Below are positions 47,117 to 57,195 of a stretch of DNA of 64,000 nt, piece by piece. Source of the DNA: an uncultured Flavobacteriales bacterium (lineage in GTDB: Bacteria > Bacteroidota > Bacteroidia > Flavobacteriales_D > Parvicellaceae); NCBI GenBank assembly GCA_943787725.1, contig CALSNM010000001.1, forward strand, positions 62,001 through 126,000. Direction: 5' to 3'. Position numbers and translations under genes: made by a program. Below the pieces are notes generated by a model that saw nothing but the letters and a program-made list of their open reading frames with translations, was not told the DNA's origin and made no database searches. The number at the start of each line of letters is the position of its first letter. The stretch's first letter is position 1.

Positions 47117-47157
47117 ATACTAATCTTAGTGTTAATAAGTTAATATTTGATTAGTAT
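47117..47157. repeat. Inverted repeat in the divergent tdk upstream region
   Basis: ATACTAATC (47117-47125) and GATTAGTAT (47149-47157) are perfect 9-bp inverted arms around a 23-nt AT-rich spacer. Placement between two divergent genes suggests an operator for a dimeric regulator, or a cruciform. No regulator gene is adjacent. Confidence 0.45.
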
Positions 47158-47208
47158 CAAGTTTGACAAATTTATTCAAATTTGTGTAGTAAATCAATTA
47201 AAAAATAA

Positions 47209-47949
47209 ATGAGTCCGAGTAGCGATTACAAAAACCTCAAAGATCTGACAAAATCTCTATCAAATGGGATTAAAAAATTAGAATCTGGTAAACTAGATTC
47301 AAATGAATTAACATCTTTATTAGAAGATTCAAGAACTCTGCATGAAAGAATTACTGTACTTCAATACCTAGCGTTTGAGAAAGAAGTGAAAGTAAAAGAG
47401 GTGAAGAAGCGAAAAAAAGAAACAAAGAAAGGCCAAGGTAGTTTCGAGTTAAATTTTGGCGGTCCGGGAATAATTGAAAATACAAGTATCGGAGATAATT
47501 CTGAATCAAAAACGGAAGATTTAGATGATGAAACTCCGGCTAATCAAACAAACTTGCTAGATGCGATTGAAGAACACGTAGAAGAATTTGATTTAGAAGA
47601 TGGAAACTAATCATGCAATTGAGGAAGCCCAATCTGGATAACTTCAACGTCTATTAATGACTCATTTGCAAGCGGAGCACCCGAGAAAACTGTTGCCGAT
47701 AAATTGAGGCAACAACCTATTACAGATTTGAAATCCGCTATTGGGTTAAATCAGAAGTTTTTATTTATGAATGACCTGTTTGAAGGGGAGAATGAAAAAT
47801 TTAACGATGCAATAAATAAGATTAATTCATTTAAAACCCTGCAAGAAGCTTTAGCATATATTGATAGTGAAATATCCTCCGCTTGGGATAAAGAAAATAG
47901 CTCAGTGATAAATTTCATGGATCTGGTAGAAAGACGTTTTATGGCATAA
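47209..47949 (+). CDS. Uncharacterised acidic/coiled-coil protein, two compensating frameshifts
   Basis: Starts MSPSSDYKNLKDLTKSLSNGIKKLESGKLD, with a helical N-terminal third, a basic stretch (KVKEVKKRKKETKK) and an acidic middle. Both flanking reading frames are the same; a +1 near 47597 and a -1 near 47642 in the short bridge (ETNHAIEEAQSG) split them. The C-terminal block DLKSAIGLNQKFLFMNDLFEGENEKFNDAINKIN...VERRFM recurs in uncharacterised Bacteroidota proteins. Joined length about 246. No signal peptide. Function unknown. Confidence 0.7.
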
Positions 47950-47969
47950 CAATTGGGAAATTATACTAT

Positions 47970-49224
47970 ATGAGACAAATCCTTTACTTATTTATAATTG
48001 GAATTCCCGCTGCCTTATATTCACAAAAAGATTTTGGATTAAAAGTAGTGAAAGAGCTTTGCTCTGAGGAATACTGTGGCAGAGGATATGTAAATGATGG
48101 CCATGTAAAAGCGGCAAATTATATTAATAAACGTTTTGAGGAGTTTGGATTATCAAAATTTAATAATAATTTCTTTCAGCACTTTAATATTAAAGCGAAT
48201 ACGTTTCCAGATTCGGTAAGTGTATCCATTGAAGGTCATAAGCTCGAAACAGGAATAGATTACTTAATAAGTTCTGTTTCAGGATCTGCAAAAGGTGAGT
48301 TTAATTTGCAATTTATAAATAGGAGTAATATTGTTGAGTTTTTAGAAGATTTAAAAAACAGTAATGTTCGGTTTGATGGAAATGCTTTTGTTTTAGATAA
48401 TACTGGAACTTTAGATAATGATACACTACAATTATTTAGACAGTTAGAAAGGATGATTGCGCAAAAATCTCCTGTATTTAAAATAAATGATTTAAAATTT
48501 ACTTGGTCCGTTGGCACAGAACAAATGCCCTTTCCAATTGTGGAAATTAAATCAAAAAAGATTCCGACATCAACAAAAAAAGTCAAAATGAATATCCATA
48601 ATGTGTTTAAATCAAATATTAAAACACAAAATGTGATTGCATATGTTGAGGGGAAAAAAAAGACAAAATTTATTGTTATTTCTGCTCATTATGATCATTT
48701 AGGTCAGATGGGTCATAATGTTTATTTTCCCGGGGCAAATGATAATGCAAGTGGTGTAGCAATGCTTCTTTATATGTCTAAATATTTTTCTAAAACAAAA
48801 CCAAAATATAGTTTGGTTTTTATGGCTTTTGGTGCAGAAGAGGCTGGGGATTCTCGGATCTAAATATTATGTCGAGAACCCTTTATTTCCATTAAAAGAT
48901 ATCCGATTTGTTATTAATTGTGACATTATGGGTACAGGAGATCAAGGAGTAACCGTGGTTAATGGTACGGTTCATAAAAAGGAATTTAAAAAATTAGCGG
49001 TTCTTAATTTGAAAAAAAAATACGTTGAAAAAGTCAAGGTACGGGGTAGAGCTGCAAACAGCGATCACTATTGGTTTTCTCAAAGGCAAATTCCAGCGGT
49101 TTTTATTTACACCTTGGGAGGCATTACTGCTTATCATGATGTATTCGACAAATCAGAGACATTGCCCTTGACGGAATTTAACGATTTGTCAAAGCTGTTA
49201 ATCGGTTTTATAAATAGCTTTTAA
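47970..49224 (+). CDS. Secreted M28-family metallopeptidase, one frameshift
   Basis: Signal peptide (MRQILYLFIIGIPAALYS) then an M28 aminopeptidase-type domain. Zinc ligands are visible in order: His and Asp in ISAHYDHLG and GANDNASG, Glu-Glu in AFGAEEAG, Asp in VINCDIMG, His in GITAYHDVFD. Between them, one extra G in a G4 run (48852-48855) breaks the frame at EEAG-ILGSKYY. Joined length about 417. Likely exported; substrate unknown. Follows the previous gene by 20 nt. Confidence 0.85.
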
Positions 49225-49318
49225 ACCATTTAGCATGTAAAATGTTGTTGTAGTGCACTATTTGAATTATTTTTGACTATCATGGATTATATTTTATACT
49301 GATAAAAGAAGTTATTTT

Positions 49319-50989
49319 ATGAAAATGTGTAAATCGGTGTCTGTTTTGTTAACTGTATTTATTGTTGGGTTTATGAATGCCCAAATAAATCATGAAATTT
49401 TAAACGAGCTGAAAACAGAGGGTTCTTTTAAAATGAAATTTAAAAAAGCCTACAACTTAATGGATAGAGGAAATTTCGAATTTGCTCTTGAAATATGGAA
49501 AATGTTAGTTGCAGAACAGCCTCAAAATTATAATATTAACTATCAATTGGGGGAATGTTACATCCAATTAGGGAAGAATAAATTAAATGCACTTAAGTAT
49601 TTGGATAAAGCAGAGCATAAAATCTCGAAAGATTATCAAGATGGAGAATCGGATGAAAATGAAGCTCCCGTAGAAACGAAATTTTATCTAGGTATTGCTT
49701 ACCATTTGAATTCTGAGTTTGACAAAGCAATTGAAAGGTTCCAATCTTTCAGGCGTAAAGGGGGGAAGTATCATCAGCTTTATGATGCTGCGAGTTTAGC
49801 ATTTGCGCAATCGGAGAAAGCCAAAGCTTTGATTAAGCAAAGGAGGAATTATTTAATCACTAACCTTGGAGAACCTATAAACAGCGAATGTTCTGATTAT
49901 AATCCTGCTGTTACGGCGGATGGGAACATGATGTTTTTTACTTCTAAAAGAGATTATGTAGAACTACGGATTTTCCAATGAGGGGATAACAAACCCAGCA
50001 GATGGTAAACATTTTGAAAATGTATTTGTTTCCTATAGAAATGTTCATTCTGGTAAGTGGGGTAAACCAGAGATAATGAGTTTTTGTAAGCCTAACTCAA
50101 ATCAAGCTTCAATTAGTACTTCTCCTGATGGACAGTTTTTATTCATAAAAATGGAAGCGAAAGATATTGCCAACTTATATCTCTGTGAAAGAGATGATGA
50201 GAAATATTCTGATCCTGTTTTAATGGTTGAAAATATAAACTCAAAATCTTGGGAGACGGGTGCAACTATTTCTGCTGATGGTGAAAGATTTTATTTTGTT
50301 TCAGACCGGCCCGAAGGTTTCGGCGGAGGAGATATTTACAGGATGTAAGCGACTTCCCAATGGAGAATGGGGTTTGCCAACTAATTTAGGATCTTCAATT
50401 AATACTGAATATGACGAAATATGCCCGTTTATTCACCCTGACGGAAAAACTTTATTTTTTAGTTCAAACAATAAGGAAAGTATGGGCGGCTTTGATGTTT
50501 TTCAATCCACTCGACAATCTGATACCATTTGGAGTGAGCCAGTTAATTTAGGTTATCCTTTAAATACAGTTGATCACGATGTTTCCTTTTCCACAATGGC
50601 TGATGGTAAAACCGGGTATTTCTCATCTGAAATGGGTGTTAATGGACTAGGCCGTCAAGATGTTTATAAAGTAGACCTTAGACACCGTCGTAATAGAACA
50701 AGTTTCTATACTTAAGGGATACATAGAAATGGAAGATAAGAAGAAATTACCAGGAGGCATATTTATTACGGTTTCTGATGTGAATTTAGATGGAGATTAT
50801 CAGGAGTTTAAACCCAACAAGCGAACAGGATCGTACATATTCACACTTACTCCATGTCGTGAATATCTGGTTCAGTACACATTGAAAGATGTTGTGTTTA
50901 ATGAATATCAGCTAAAAATACCTTGCCATTCAGGATACCAAGAAATCCAAAAAGTAATAAATCTAAAAGGGGTTAAATTAGATAAATAA
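49319..50989 (+). CDS. Secreted TPR plus PD40 beta-propeller protein, three frameshifts
   Basis: Signal peptide (VSVLLTVFIVGFMNAQ), TPR-like helices (about 30-165: AYNLMDRGNFEFALEIWKMLV, NYQLGECYIQLGKNKLNALKYLDKA). PD40/WD40-like strands follow: YNPAVTADGNMMFFTSKR, QASISTSPDGQFLFI, TGATISADGERFYFVSDRPEGFGGGDIY, CPFIHPDGKTLFFSSNNKESMGGFDVF. A C-terminal carboxypeptidase-regulatory-like module (GGIFITVSDVNLDGDYQEF) ends at 50989. Frames break near 49965, 50338 and 50703. Same layout as T9SS PorE-like/OmpA-family proteins but with no OmpA peptidoglycan-binding domain at the end. Confidence 0.8.
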
Positions 50990-50990
50990 G

Positions 50991-52543
50991 TTACAGTTGT
51001 ATCTTCTCATTACTGCTATTAACGAATTGGTATTCCAGAAATTGAAATTTTGTTATACCTCTAACAGTAATCTTTTTCTTGTATTTTAACCACCATTGCC
51101 TACTAAGACTTTTGAGTCCTTTTTTAAGGTAGGACTCAACAAAGGGGTGAACGTGTAATTCAAAATCTTTATGTTTCCCTGATTCAATTAAATAACGAAG
51201 ATTGTTTTCTATTTCATCGATTAAAAGAATAGAAGCTTGAACTTCTCCCGAACCATTGCATGAAGGACATGTTTCCGCTGTTTTGATATCGGTTTCAGGT
51301 CGTACTCTTTGACGCGTTAATTCAACAACACCAAACTTACTAGGAGGTGCAACATTGTGCTTCGCACGATCGTCTTTCATGGCAGCTCTTAAGGCTTCAA
51401 CAAGACTCTTATTATTTACCTTTTCATGCATGTCGATAAAATCAATAGCAATAATTCCTCCCATATCTCTGAGGCGAAGGATGCGAGCTATTTCATTTAC
51501 TACTTCCATGTTTGTTTCAGAGCATTGTGCTCCTGGCTTTGACCCGTTGATTTTCTATTTCCACTGTTAACGTCAATGACGTGCATAGCTTCCGTATGCT
51601 CGATAATTAAATAAGCACCTGATGGAAGGGATACTTTTTTACCAAAAGAGGCTTTAATCTGCTTATTAATTCCAAAATGTTCAAAAATCCCATCTTTTCC
51701 TTTATAGTGTTTGACTATAGATTCTTTATCTGGAGAAATAGTTTTCACATAATCACGAATCTCGTCATATACCACTTCGTCATTAACGTGGATGTTTGTG
51801 AATTTTGAGGAGAGCATATCTCTCAATACAGTCGAGGTACGATTTAGCTCTCCAAGAACCTTTTTCGGAGGTGTTACACCACCCTTTAAATTATTGTAAA
51901 GTTTATCCCATTTAGAAACCAAATCTCGTAAGTCCTGATCTAATTCAGCAACTTTTTTATTTTGGGCAACGGTTCTAATAATTACACCAAAATTCTTTGG
52001 GCGAATACTCGAAAGCAATCTTTTCAATCGATCTCTTTCTTCCGGGTCTTTAATTTTTTGAGAGATTGAAATTTTATTTGAAAAAGGTACCAAAACAACA
52101 AATCGACCTGCTAAGGTTACTTCGGCACGTAAGCCTAGGCCCTTTAGATGAAATTGGTTCTTTAGCAATTTGGACAGCGATTAATTGACTAGAAGATAGT
52201 ATGTCTTTAATTTTCCATGCTTGTCTATGTCAGCTTCAATTTTACTAGATGCTAAACTTGCGCTTGGCTGTTTCCCTTTTAATGTTTTTTGAATATAACC
52301 ATTCATGGACCTGTATTGGGGTCCTAAGTCAAGGTAGTGCAGAAACGCATCCTTTTCATAGCCTACGTTTATAAACGCAGCGTTCAAACTTGGAATAACT
52401 TTACGTACTTTACCTACGTACACATCTCCAACACTAAAGTCGTTATCGTGCTTTTCTTTGTGAAGTTCAATTAATTGCTTGTTCTTCAAAAGCGCAAGAA
52501 CAACCTCAGTGGAAGTAGAATTTATTATTAATTCGTAATTCAC
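50991..52543 (-). CDS. rng: Ribonuclease G/E family endoribonuclease, frameshifted
   Basis: About 515 residues after joining three pieces. N-terminus MNYELIINSTSTEVVLALLKN, S1 region VGDVYVGKVRKVIPSLNAAFINVGYEKDAFLHY, core EVTLAGRFVVLVPFS, RTVAQNK, the catalytic block AMHVIDVNSGN and ARILRLRDMGGIIAIDFIDM with its Mg-binding Asp, and the zinc-link CPSCNGSGEV. Breaks lie near 51520, 52145 and 52195. Cuts 5' ends of rRNA and mRNA. It starts 135 nt downstream of the small basic gene in the same direction and abuts the convergent PD40 gene (1 nt). Confidence 0.9.
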
Positions 52544-52674
52544 TAAGGTTCTTTTTCCTGTAAAAATCTGATTGTCACAATTCTAATGTAATATACCAAC
52601 ATGAAGTATGTATATACACGAAAACATATTGCCAAGATTATGTACACTCAGCAATATGTATAAACTAACAAATT

Positions 52675-52779
52675 TTAATTGTTAATTATTTTTTCTTCTT
52701 GTGACGATTCTTTCGTAAGACGTTTTTTACGCTTATGAGTCGACATCTTATGTCTTTTTCTTTTTTTACCGCTTGGCAT
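52675..52779 (-). CDS. Small basic AURKAIP1/COX24-type protein
   Basis: 34 residues: MPSGKKRKRHKMSTHKRKKR then LTKESSQEEKIINN. The very basic MPSGKKRKRHK-x2-THKRKKR core matches a tiny protein conserved across Bacteroidota and named AURKAIP1/COX24 domain-containing, related to ribosome-associated mS38/bS22 proteins. The acidic C-terminal tail differs from the usual RKNRHKKK-like end. The ATG is 33 nt downstream of the hup stop, and it is too short for a standard ORF list. Ribosomal role is inferred from the family. Confidence 0.75.
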   Translation of the reverse strand: MPSGKKRKRHKMSTHKRKKRLTKESSQEEKIINN

Positions 52780-52811
52780 AATCTATATTGTTTAATCTAT
52801 TAATACTTTAA

Positions 52812-53102
52812 TTACTTTATAGCAACCTTAGATTTCACACTCTCAACAAAAGTCTTAGCAGGTTTAAAAGCTGGTATGTTATGTGCTGGAATAATGATCG
52901 TAGTGTTTTTCGATATATTTCTTCCTGTTTTTTCAGCTCTTTCTTTTACAATAAAGCTTCCAAATCCTCTTAAATACACATTTTCTCCTGCTTCTAAAGA
53001 TGTTTTAATAGTTGTCATAAATGCTTCTACAGCTGCCTGTACAGCAATTTTTTCAACTCCTGTTTTGTCCGAAATGTCGGTTACAATATCTGCTTTGGTC
53101 AT
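52812..53102 (-). CDS. hup: HU/IHF-family DNA-binding protein
   Basis: 96 residues: MTKADIVTDISDKTGVEKIAVQAAVEAFM, the beta-arm region VYLRGFGSFIVKERAEKTGRNISKN with the PAHNIPAFKPAK tip and return. Bends and packages DNA. Upstream lies a perfect palindrome whose left arm forms a TATATTTG promoter box. Position rng - small basic gene - hup - (divergent) mutY - ssb - gldE - gldD is a conserved order in Flavobacteriales. Confidence 0.97.
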   Translation of the reverse strand: MTKADIVTDISDKTGVEKIAVQAAVEAFMTTIKTSLEAGENVYLRGFGSFIVKERAEKTGRNISKNTTIIIPAHNIPAFKPAKTFVESVKSKVAIK

Positions 53103-53148
53103 AGCTCTTGTTTTAGTTAATTCAGTTAATTAGGTTTTTTCAATCGGG

Positions 53149-53172
53149 GCGCAAATATAATTGTATTTGCGC
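53149..53172. promoter_or_regulatory. Palindrome in the divergent hup/mutY promoter region
   Basis: GCGCAAATA-TAATTG-TATTTGCGC, perfect 9-bp arms with a 6-nt spacer. Read on the minus strand it contains TATATTTG, the -7 box for hup (53159-53152), with TTTG 23 nt upstream (53186-53183). On the plus strand the mirror arm gives TGTATTTG, a weaker box facing mutY. It may act as a back-to-back promoter or also as an operator. Confidence 0.6.
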
Positions 53173-53228
53173 AACTCTGAAACAAATATCAGTTTTTTTA
53201 CTTTATTTGTGTTCAAATTTTCGACTAA

Positions 53229-54252
53229 ATGCACTTTTCTAGACATATTAATCCGTTGGTATTCAAAATATAAACGGGAATTACCATGGAGAAACACTAC
53301 CTCTCCATACCATAGTTTGGTTGTCTGAAATAATACTTGCAACAAACTAGAGTTGCCCAAGGATTAGACTATTACAATAAGTTTGTAGAAAGTACCCTAC
53401 TATTGAAGATTTGGCAATGCACAGTGAGGATAATGTTCTAAAGTTATGGCAAGGCTTAGGCTATTATTCTCGGGCAAGAAACCTTCATCGCTACTGCAAA
53501 AATTATTTCGCCTGATTTGAATGGTGTGTTTCCCTTAACCTATGACGAAATAATAAAATTGAAAGGGTTGGAGCCTATACAGCTGCAGCAATATCTTCTT
53601 TTTGTTTTGGAGAGAAGAAGGCAGTTGTTGATGGAAACGTTTATAGAGTGCTCTCTAGGTATTTTGGTATTAACACCCCAATAGATTCTACTCATGGGAA
53701 AAAAGAATTTCAAGAATTAGCACAAGAATGTTTACTATTGGAAACCCTGGAGAACACAACCAGGCAATTATGGAATTTGGGGCTTTACAGTGCACTCCAA
53801 ATCCAAATTGTGAAGTTGTCCATTGAAAGAGTACGTGCATGCCTATGCAAATTCTATGGTTAAAGACTTACCCGTAAAAGAGAAAAAAATAAAAGTAAGA
53901 AGATCGATATTTTAATTTTATCGTAATAAGTGATGACGAGAGTTTTTATATTCAAAAACGAGAGTCCAAAGATATTTGGCAAAACTTGTATCAATTCCCA
54001 CTAAATGAATCTAAAAAAGAAGTTTATCCCCTTTTGAATTGAAAGAATCAATTCTAAGTAAGCAGTGTTTTTAGCGAGTAAGTGAGCAGTTTAAACACTT
54101 TTGAGTCATCAGCGTATTTATGCAAAATTTTGGGAATTTAATGTAGCGGAAATGCCTGCGCTGAAAGGATTTAAAAAGATAAAAAAAAGAAATTGCAAGA
54201 GTTCGCTATCCCTCGATTAATAGAGAAGTATTTAGAATCTGTGAAAAATTAA
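53229..54252 (+). CDS. mutY: Adenine DNA glycosylase MutY, heavily frameshifted
   Basis: Removes adenine mispaired with 8-oxoguanine. From the ATG at 53229 the pieces read [65 protein letters not shown], then [35 protein letters not shown] with the catalytic Asp. A C-terminal NUDIX-like part follows ([23 protein letters not shown]) and [20 protein letters not shown] to TAA 54252. At least eight indels occur. The Fe-S motif reads [16 protein letters not shown]: the fourth Cys is not seen, which may be another base error. Divergent from hup. Confidence 0.85.
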
Positions 54253-54260
54253 AGTTGCTC

Positions 54261-54292
54261 TTGTTGTGTAATCAAGAAAATAACTATCTTTA
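54261..54292 (+). promoter_or_regulatory. Possible promoter for ssb
   Basis: TTG (54264-54266) - 18 nt - TATCTTTA (54285-54292), one mismatch from the TAnnTTTG box. It would start transcription near 54299, 35 nt before the ssb ATG. Confidence 0.4.
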
Positions 54293-54333
54293 CTTGTCAA
54301 CGTAATATTTTGGATAATAAACAGTGCAATCTA

Positions 54334-54790
54334 ATGGCAGGAAGTATCAATAAAGTAATTTTAATAGGGAACTTAGGAAAGGATCCTGAAGTTAGACACT
54401 TGGAAAGTGGTGTCGCGGTTTGCAATTTCTCAATTGCGACTGGAGAAACTTATAAGGATAGGAATTCGGGTGAAAAGATTACCCATACAGAATGGCATAA
54501 CATTGTGCTTTGGAGAGGATTGGCAGAGGTTGCTGAAAAGTATTTAAAGAAAGGGGCAAAAATTTATATTGAAGGTAAATTAAGAACCCGTTCTTGGCAA
54601 GATCAAGAAGGGAATACTCGGTATACTACTGAAATATTAGGGGATAATATGACAATGTTAGGGAAGGTAGGTGACATCGAATTCTGAACCTGGCTCCTTC
54701 TCAACCCCGGTAGCTCCCAAAAAGAAAGACGAACCTTTGGGGAATGAGTTTTCGAAGCCAGATTCTGAAAATGACGATTTACCCTTTTAA
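54334..54790 (+). CDS. ssb: Single-stranded DNA-binding protein, one frameshift
   Basis: Start taken at ATG 54334 ([26 protein letters not shown]). OB-fold with [43 protein letters not shown] and [18 protein letters not shown]. One extra T near 54675 breaks the frame just after the OB domain. The shifted frame gives a flexible linker and the diagnostic acidic tip ENDDLPF before TAA 54790, about 151 residues. That the intact tip survives in another frame argues for a sequence error. Next to mutY and gldE, as in relatives. Confidence 0.93.
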
Positions 54791-54847
54791 TTTTAAATAG
54801 AAAGAATTGGAACCTGAGCAGATTATGCCTGAAAAGGCCATTTTAGC

Positions 54848-56156
54848 ATGTCGCAAGCACCTTCTATTAGTATTTTAATAGTACTTTTGTCCTGATTATA
54901 GTGCTAATTGTTTTTTCAGCACTTATTTCTGGCTCTGAAGTAGCCTATTTCTCTCTTGACGCGAAGAAAAGAGACGGTTTAAGTTTGGAAAAAACGAATA
55001 GGGGAAGCCGTGTGGTCACTTTACTTGAGACTCCAAAAAAGTTATTAGCAACAATACTTATTGCAAATAATTTCATTAATGTCTCTATTGTTATGGTTTC
55101 ATACTATTTCACAAAAGGAGTATTTGCCAGTTCGGAACTTGCCTGAATGGTCTTTGTTTTTAATAAATGTGATTGGGGCTACCTTTGTAATATTGCTCTT
55201 TGGTGAAGTAATACCAAAAGTATATGCGACTAAAACATAGTGTGTCATTTTCTAAATTTATGAGTTCTCCAATTTCATTCTTATCTGTATTTTTGGGCCT
55301 TTTAGTAACTTATTGGTGTCGAGTACAAGTATTATTGATAAACGTTTTAAGAAAAAAGTAGACAATATTTCTGTGGATGACTTTGGAACATGCTTATGAT
55401 CTCACAAAAGAGTCAGTTGAAACGACAGAAGAGAAGAAAATTTTGGAAGGGATTGTGAAATTTGGTCAAACGGATGCTAAGCAAATTATGACTCCTAGAC
55501 TTGATATGATTGCTTTAGAGAAGGATATGACCCTTTAAAGAGTTAAGAGAAGCTATTATGGAAGGACGGTATTCGAGGTTACCTGTTTATTCTGAAAGTG
55601 TGGACAGTATTGAAGGGATTCTTTATGTAAAAGATTTATTGGTTTATTTGGATTCTACGAGGATTGGATTGGGTCAAGTTGATTCGAGAACCTAAATTTA
55701 TTCCTGAAAATAAAAAATTAGATGATCTATTAAAAGAGTTTCAAACAGAAAAAACACATATAGCGGTAGTCGTAGATGAATATGGGGGAACTTCTGGCAT
55801 TGTGACGTTAGAAGATGTTCTTGAAGAAGATGGTTGGAGATATTACAGATGAGTTTGATGATGACAATTTGTTTATTCAAAATTAGATGACAATAATTAT
55901 GTTTTTGAAGGTAAAACTCCTTTGATGGACATGTATCGAGTTATGGGGATTGATGGTGATGAATTTGAAGATCAAAAAGGCGAATCTGATACTATTGCTG
56001 GGTTTTGTATTGAGCTGGCGGGAAAGATTTTATTAAAAAATGAAAAAGTAAGTTTTGAGAATTATACATTTACCATAGAAGCCGCTGATAAAAGAAGAGT
56101 GAAACAAGTCAAGGTTACTATCGGAAAAGTTGACGTAACAGAAGAGAACTGTATGA
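54848..56156 (+). CDS. gldE: Gliding motility-associated protein GldE (DUF21-CBS-CorC family), frameshifted
   Basis: Membrane protein with CBS domains needed for, or linked to, gliding motility and type IX secretion. Pieces in order: [15 protein letters not shown], the DUF21 membrane domain ([49 protein letters not shown]), CBS pair ([67 protein letters not shown]), and the CorC C-terminal domain ([17 protein letters not shown]). Several breaks between 54890 and 55860. The last piece runs in frame into GldD without a stop; a TGA at 56154-56156 in the +1 frame is the likely true end. Confidence 0.85.
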
Positions 56157-56710
56157 AAAGATTAGCAATATATATACTTATCATTTTGGTTTCCTCAGCC
56201 GGCTGTAGTGATGAAGAAAATGTTATTCCAAAGCCAAAAAGTTATTTTAGAATTGATTTTCCCGCGAAGTCTTATCAAGGAAACAAAGAAAAGTGTAATT
56301 CAATCTTTGAAATCCCAACATATACTTATGTTCAAAATAAAAAGGGACCTCGTGAAGATGTTTGCTTTCAAAATATTGTATTTCCTTACTACAAAGCTTC
56401 CATCTATTGCACTTATTTGAAGTTAGATTCTAATTTATTTGAGCATACAGAAGAGTATCGTAAAAAAGCATTTGAGCATCAGTCTCGAGCGCAGGCAATT
56501 GATGAGAAATTATTTATTAACGAAGAAAAAAGAGTTTTCGGAACTACATTTGATATTAAAGGAGATGTTGCCTGTAATTACATATTTTACTTGACAGATA
56601 GTACAGATAATTTTTTCGCTGGGTCTGTCTTTTTTGAAGTCATCCCAAATTATGACTCATTACAGCCTGTTATTGAATTTGTAAAAGAAGATATTGAACA
56701 CCTTGATTGA
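56153..56710 (+). CDS. gldD: Gliding motility lipoprotein GldD
   Basis: 185 residues from the ATG 56153: [20 protein letters not shown], a lipoprotein signal with the Cys at 18. The body matches GldD: PKPKSYFRIDFPAKSYQ, CNSIFEIPTY, FPYYKASIYCTYLKL, EHQSRAQAIDEKLF, GNVACNYIFYLTDST-type GDVACNYIFYLTDST, HFFAGSVFFEV-type NFFAGSVFFEV. Required for gliding and type IX secretion in Flavobacterium; partner of GldE, encoded just upstream. In the given sequence it is fused in frame to the end of GldE. Confidence 0.93.
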   Translation: MKRLAIYILIILVSSAGCSDEENVIPKPKSYFRIDFPAKSYQGNKEKCNSIFEIPTYTYVQNKKGPREDVCFQNIVFPYYKASIYCTYLKLDSNLFEHTEEYRKKAFEHQSRAQAIDEKLFINEEKRVFGTTFDIKGDVACNYIFYLTDSTDNFFAGSVFFEVIPNYDSLQPVIEFVKEDIEHLD

Positions 56711-56767
56711 GACTTTTGAGTGGGACAATAACCAAATTGAATAGTTCTAGATAATTAATTTTCGAAA

Positions 56768-57151
56768 ATGATGAGTGAGCAAAAAAAAGGAGATTTGACC
56801 ATCAGGGTTTTGGCAATGCCCGCAGATACAAATCCTTCAGGAGATGTTTTTGGAGGTTGGCTGTTATCTCAAATGGATATTGCTGGGGGTGTATTTTGTA
56901 GGAAAATTGCGAAAGGTAGAGTTGTAACTGTTGCAATTGATTCAACTACGTTTAAATTGCCTGTTTTTGTTGGAGACACTCTCTGTTGCTATGTGCATCT
57001 AATTAAAAAAGGCAGAACTTCTATTACTGTTGGAATTGAAGCTTGGGTAAATCGAGAGTTTGGAGAAGAGGGTTCTTCTATCAAGGTAACCGAAGGAGAG
57101 TATACTTACGTAAAGGTTGATGAGAAAAGGAACCCTATTCCAATCGCCTAA
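56768..57151 (+). CDS. Acyl-CoA thioesterase, YciA-like hotdog family
   Basis: Hydrolyses acyl-CoA to fatty acid and CoA. 127 residues, a single hotdog domain: MPADTNPSGDVFGGWLLSQMDIAGG holds the catalytic Asn/Asp pair of the YciA/BACH type, followed by VAIDSTTFKLPVFVGDTLCCY and GRTSITVGIEAW. Starts 57 nt after gldD on the same strand; convergent with the acyl-CoA dehydrogenase gene. Confidence 0.93.
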   Translation: MMSEQKKGDLTIRVLAMPADTNPSGDVFGGWLLSQMDIAGGVFCRKIAKGRVVTVAIDSTTFKLPVFVGDTLCCYVHLIKKGRTSITVGIEAWVNREFGEEGSSIKVTEGEYTYVKVDEKRNPIPIA

Positions 57152-57195
57152 CCTTTTTGTACTATTGATTTTACTGCGGGTGTGTCAGCATAGAA

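Noticed and set aside
53130-53360. Minus-strand ORF of 76 codons upstream of hup
   Set aside because: It is the antisense shadow of the frameshifted mutY 5' end and covers the hup promoter.
53229-54252. mutY as a true pseudogene
   Set aside because: The surrounding essential genes ssb and dnaG show the same kind of indel, so sequence error is the simpler explanation; kept as a gene with a warning.
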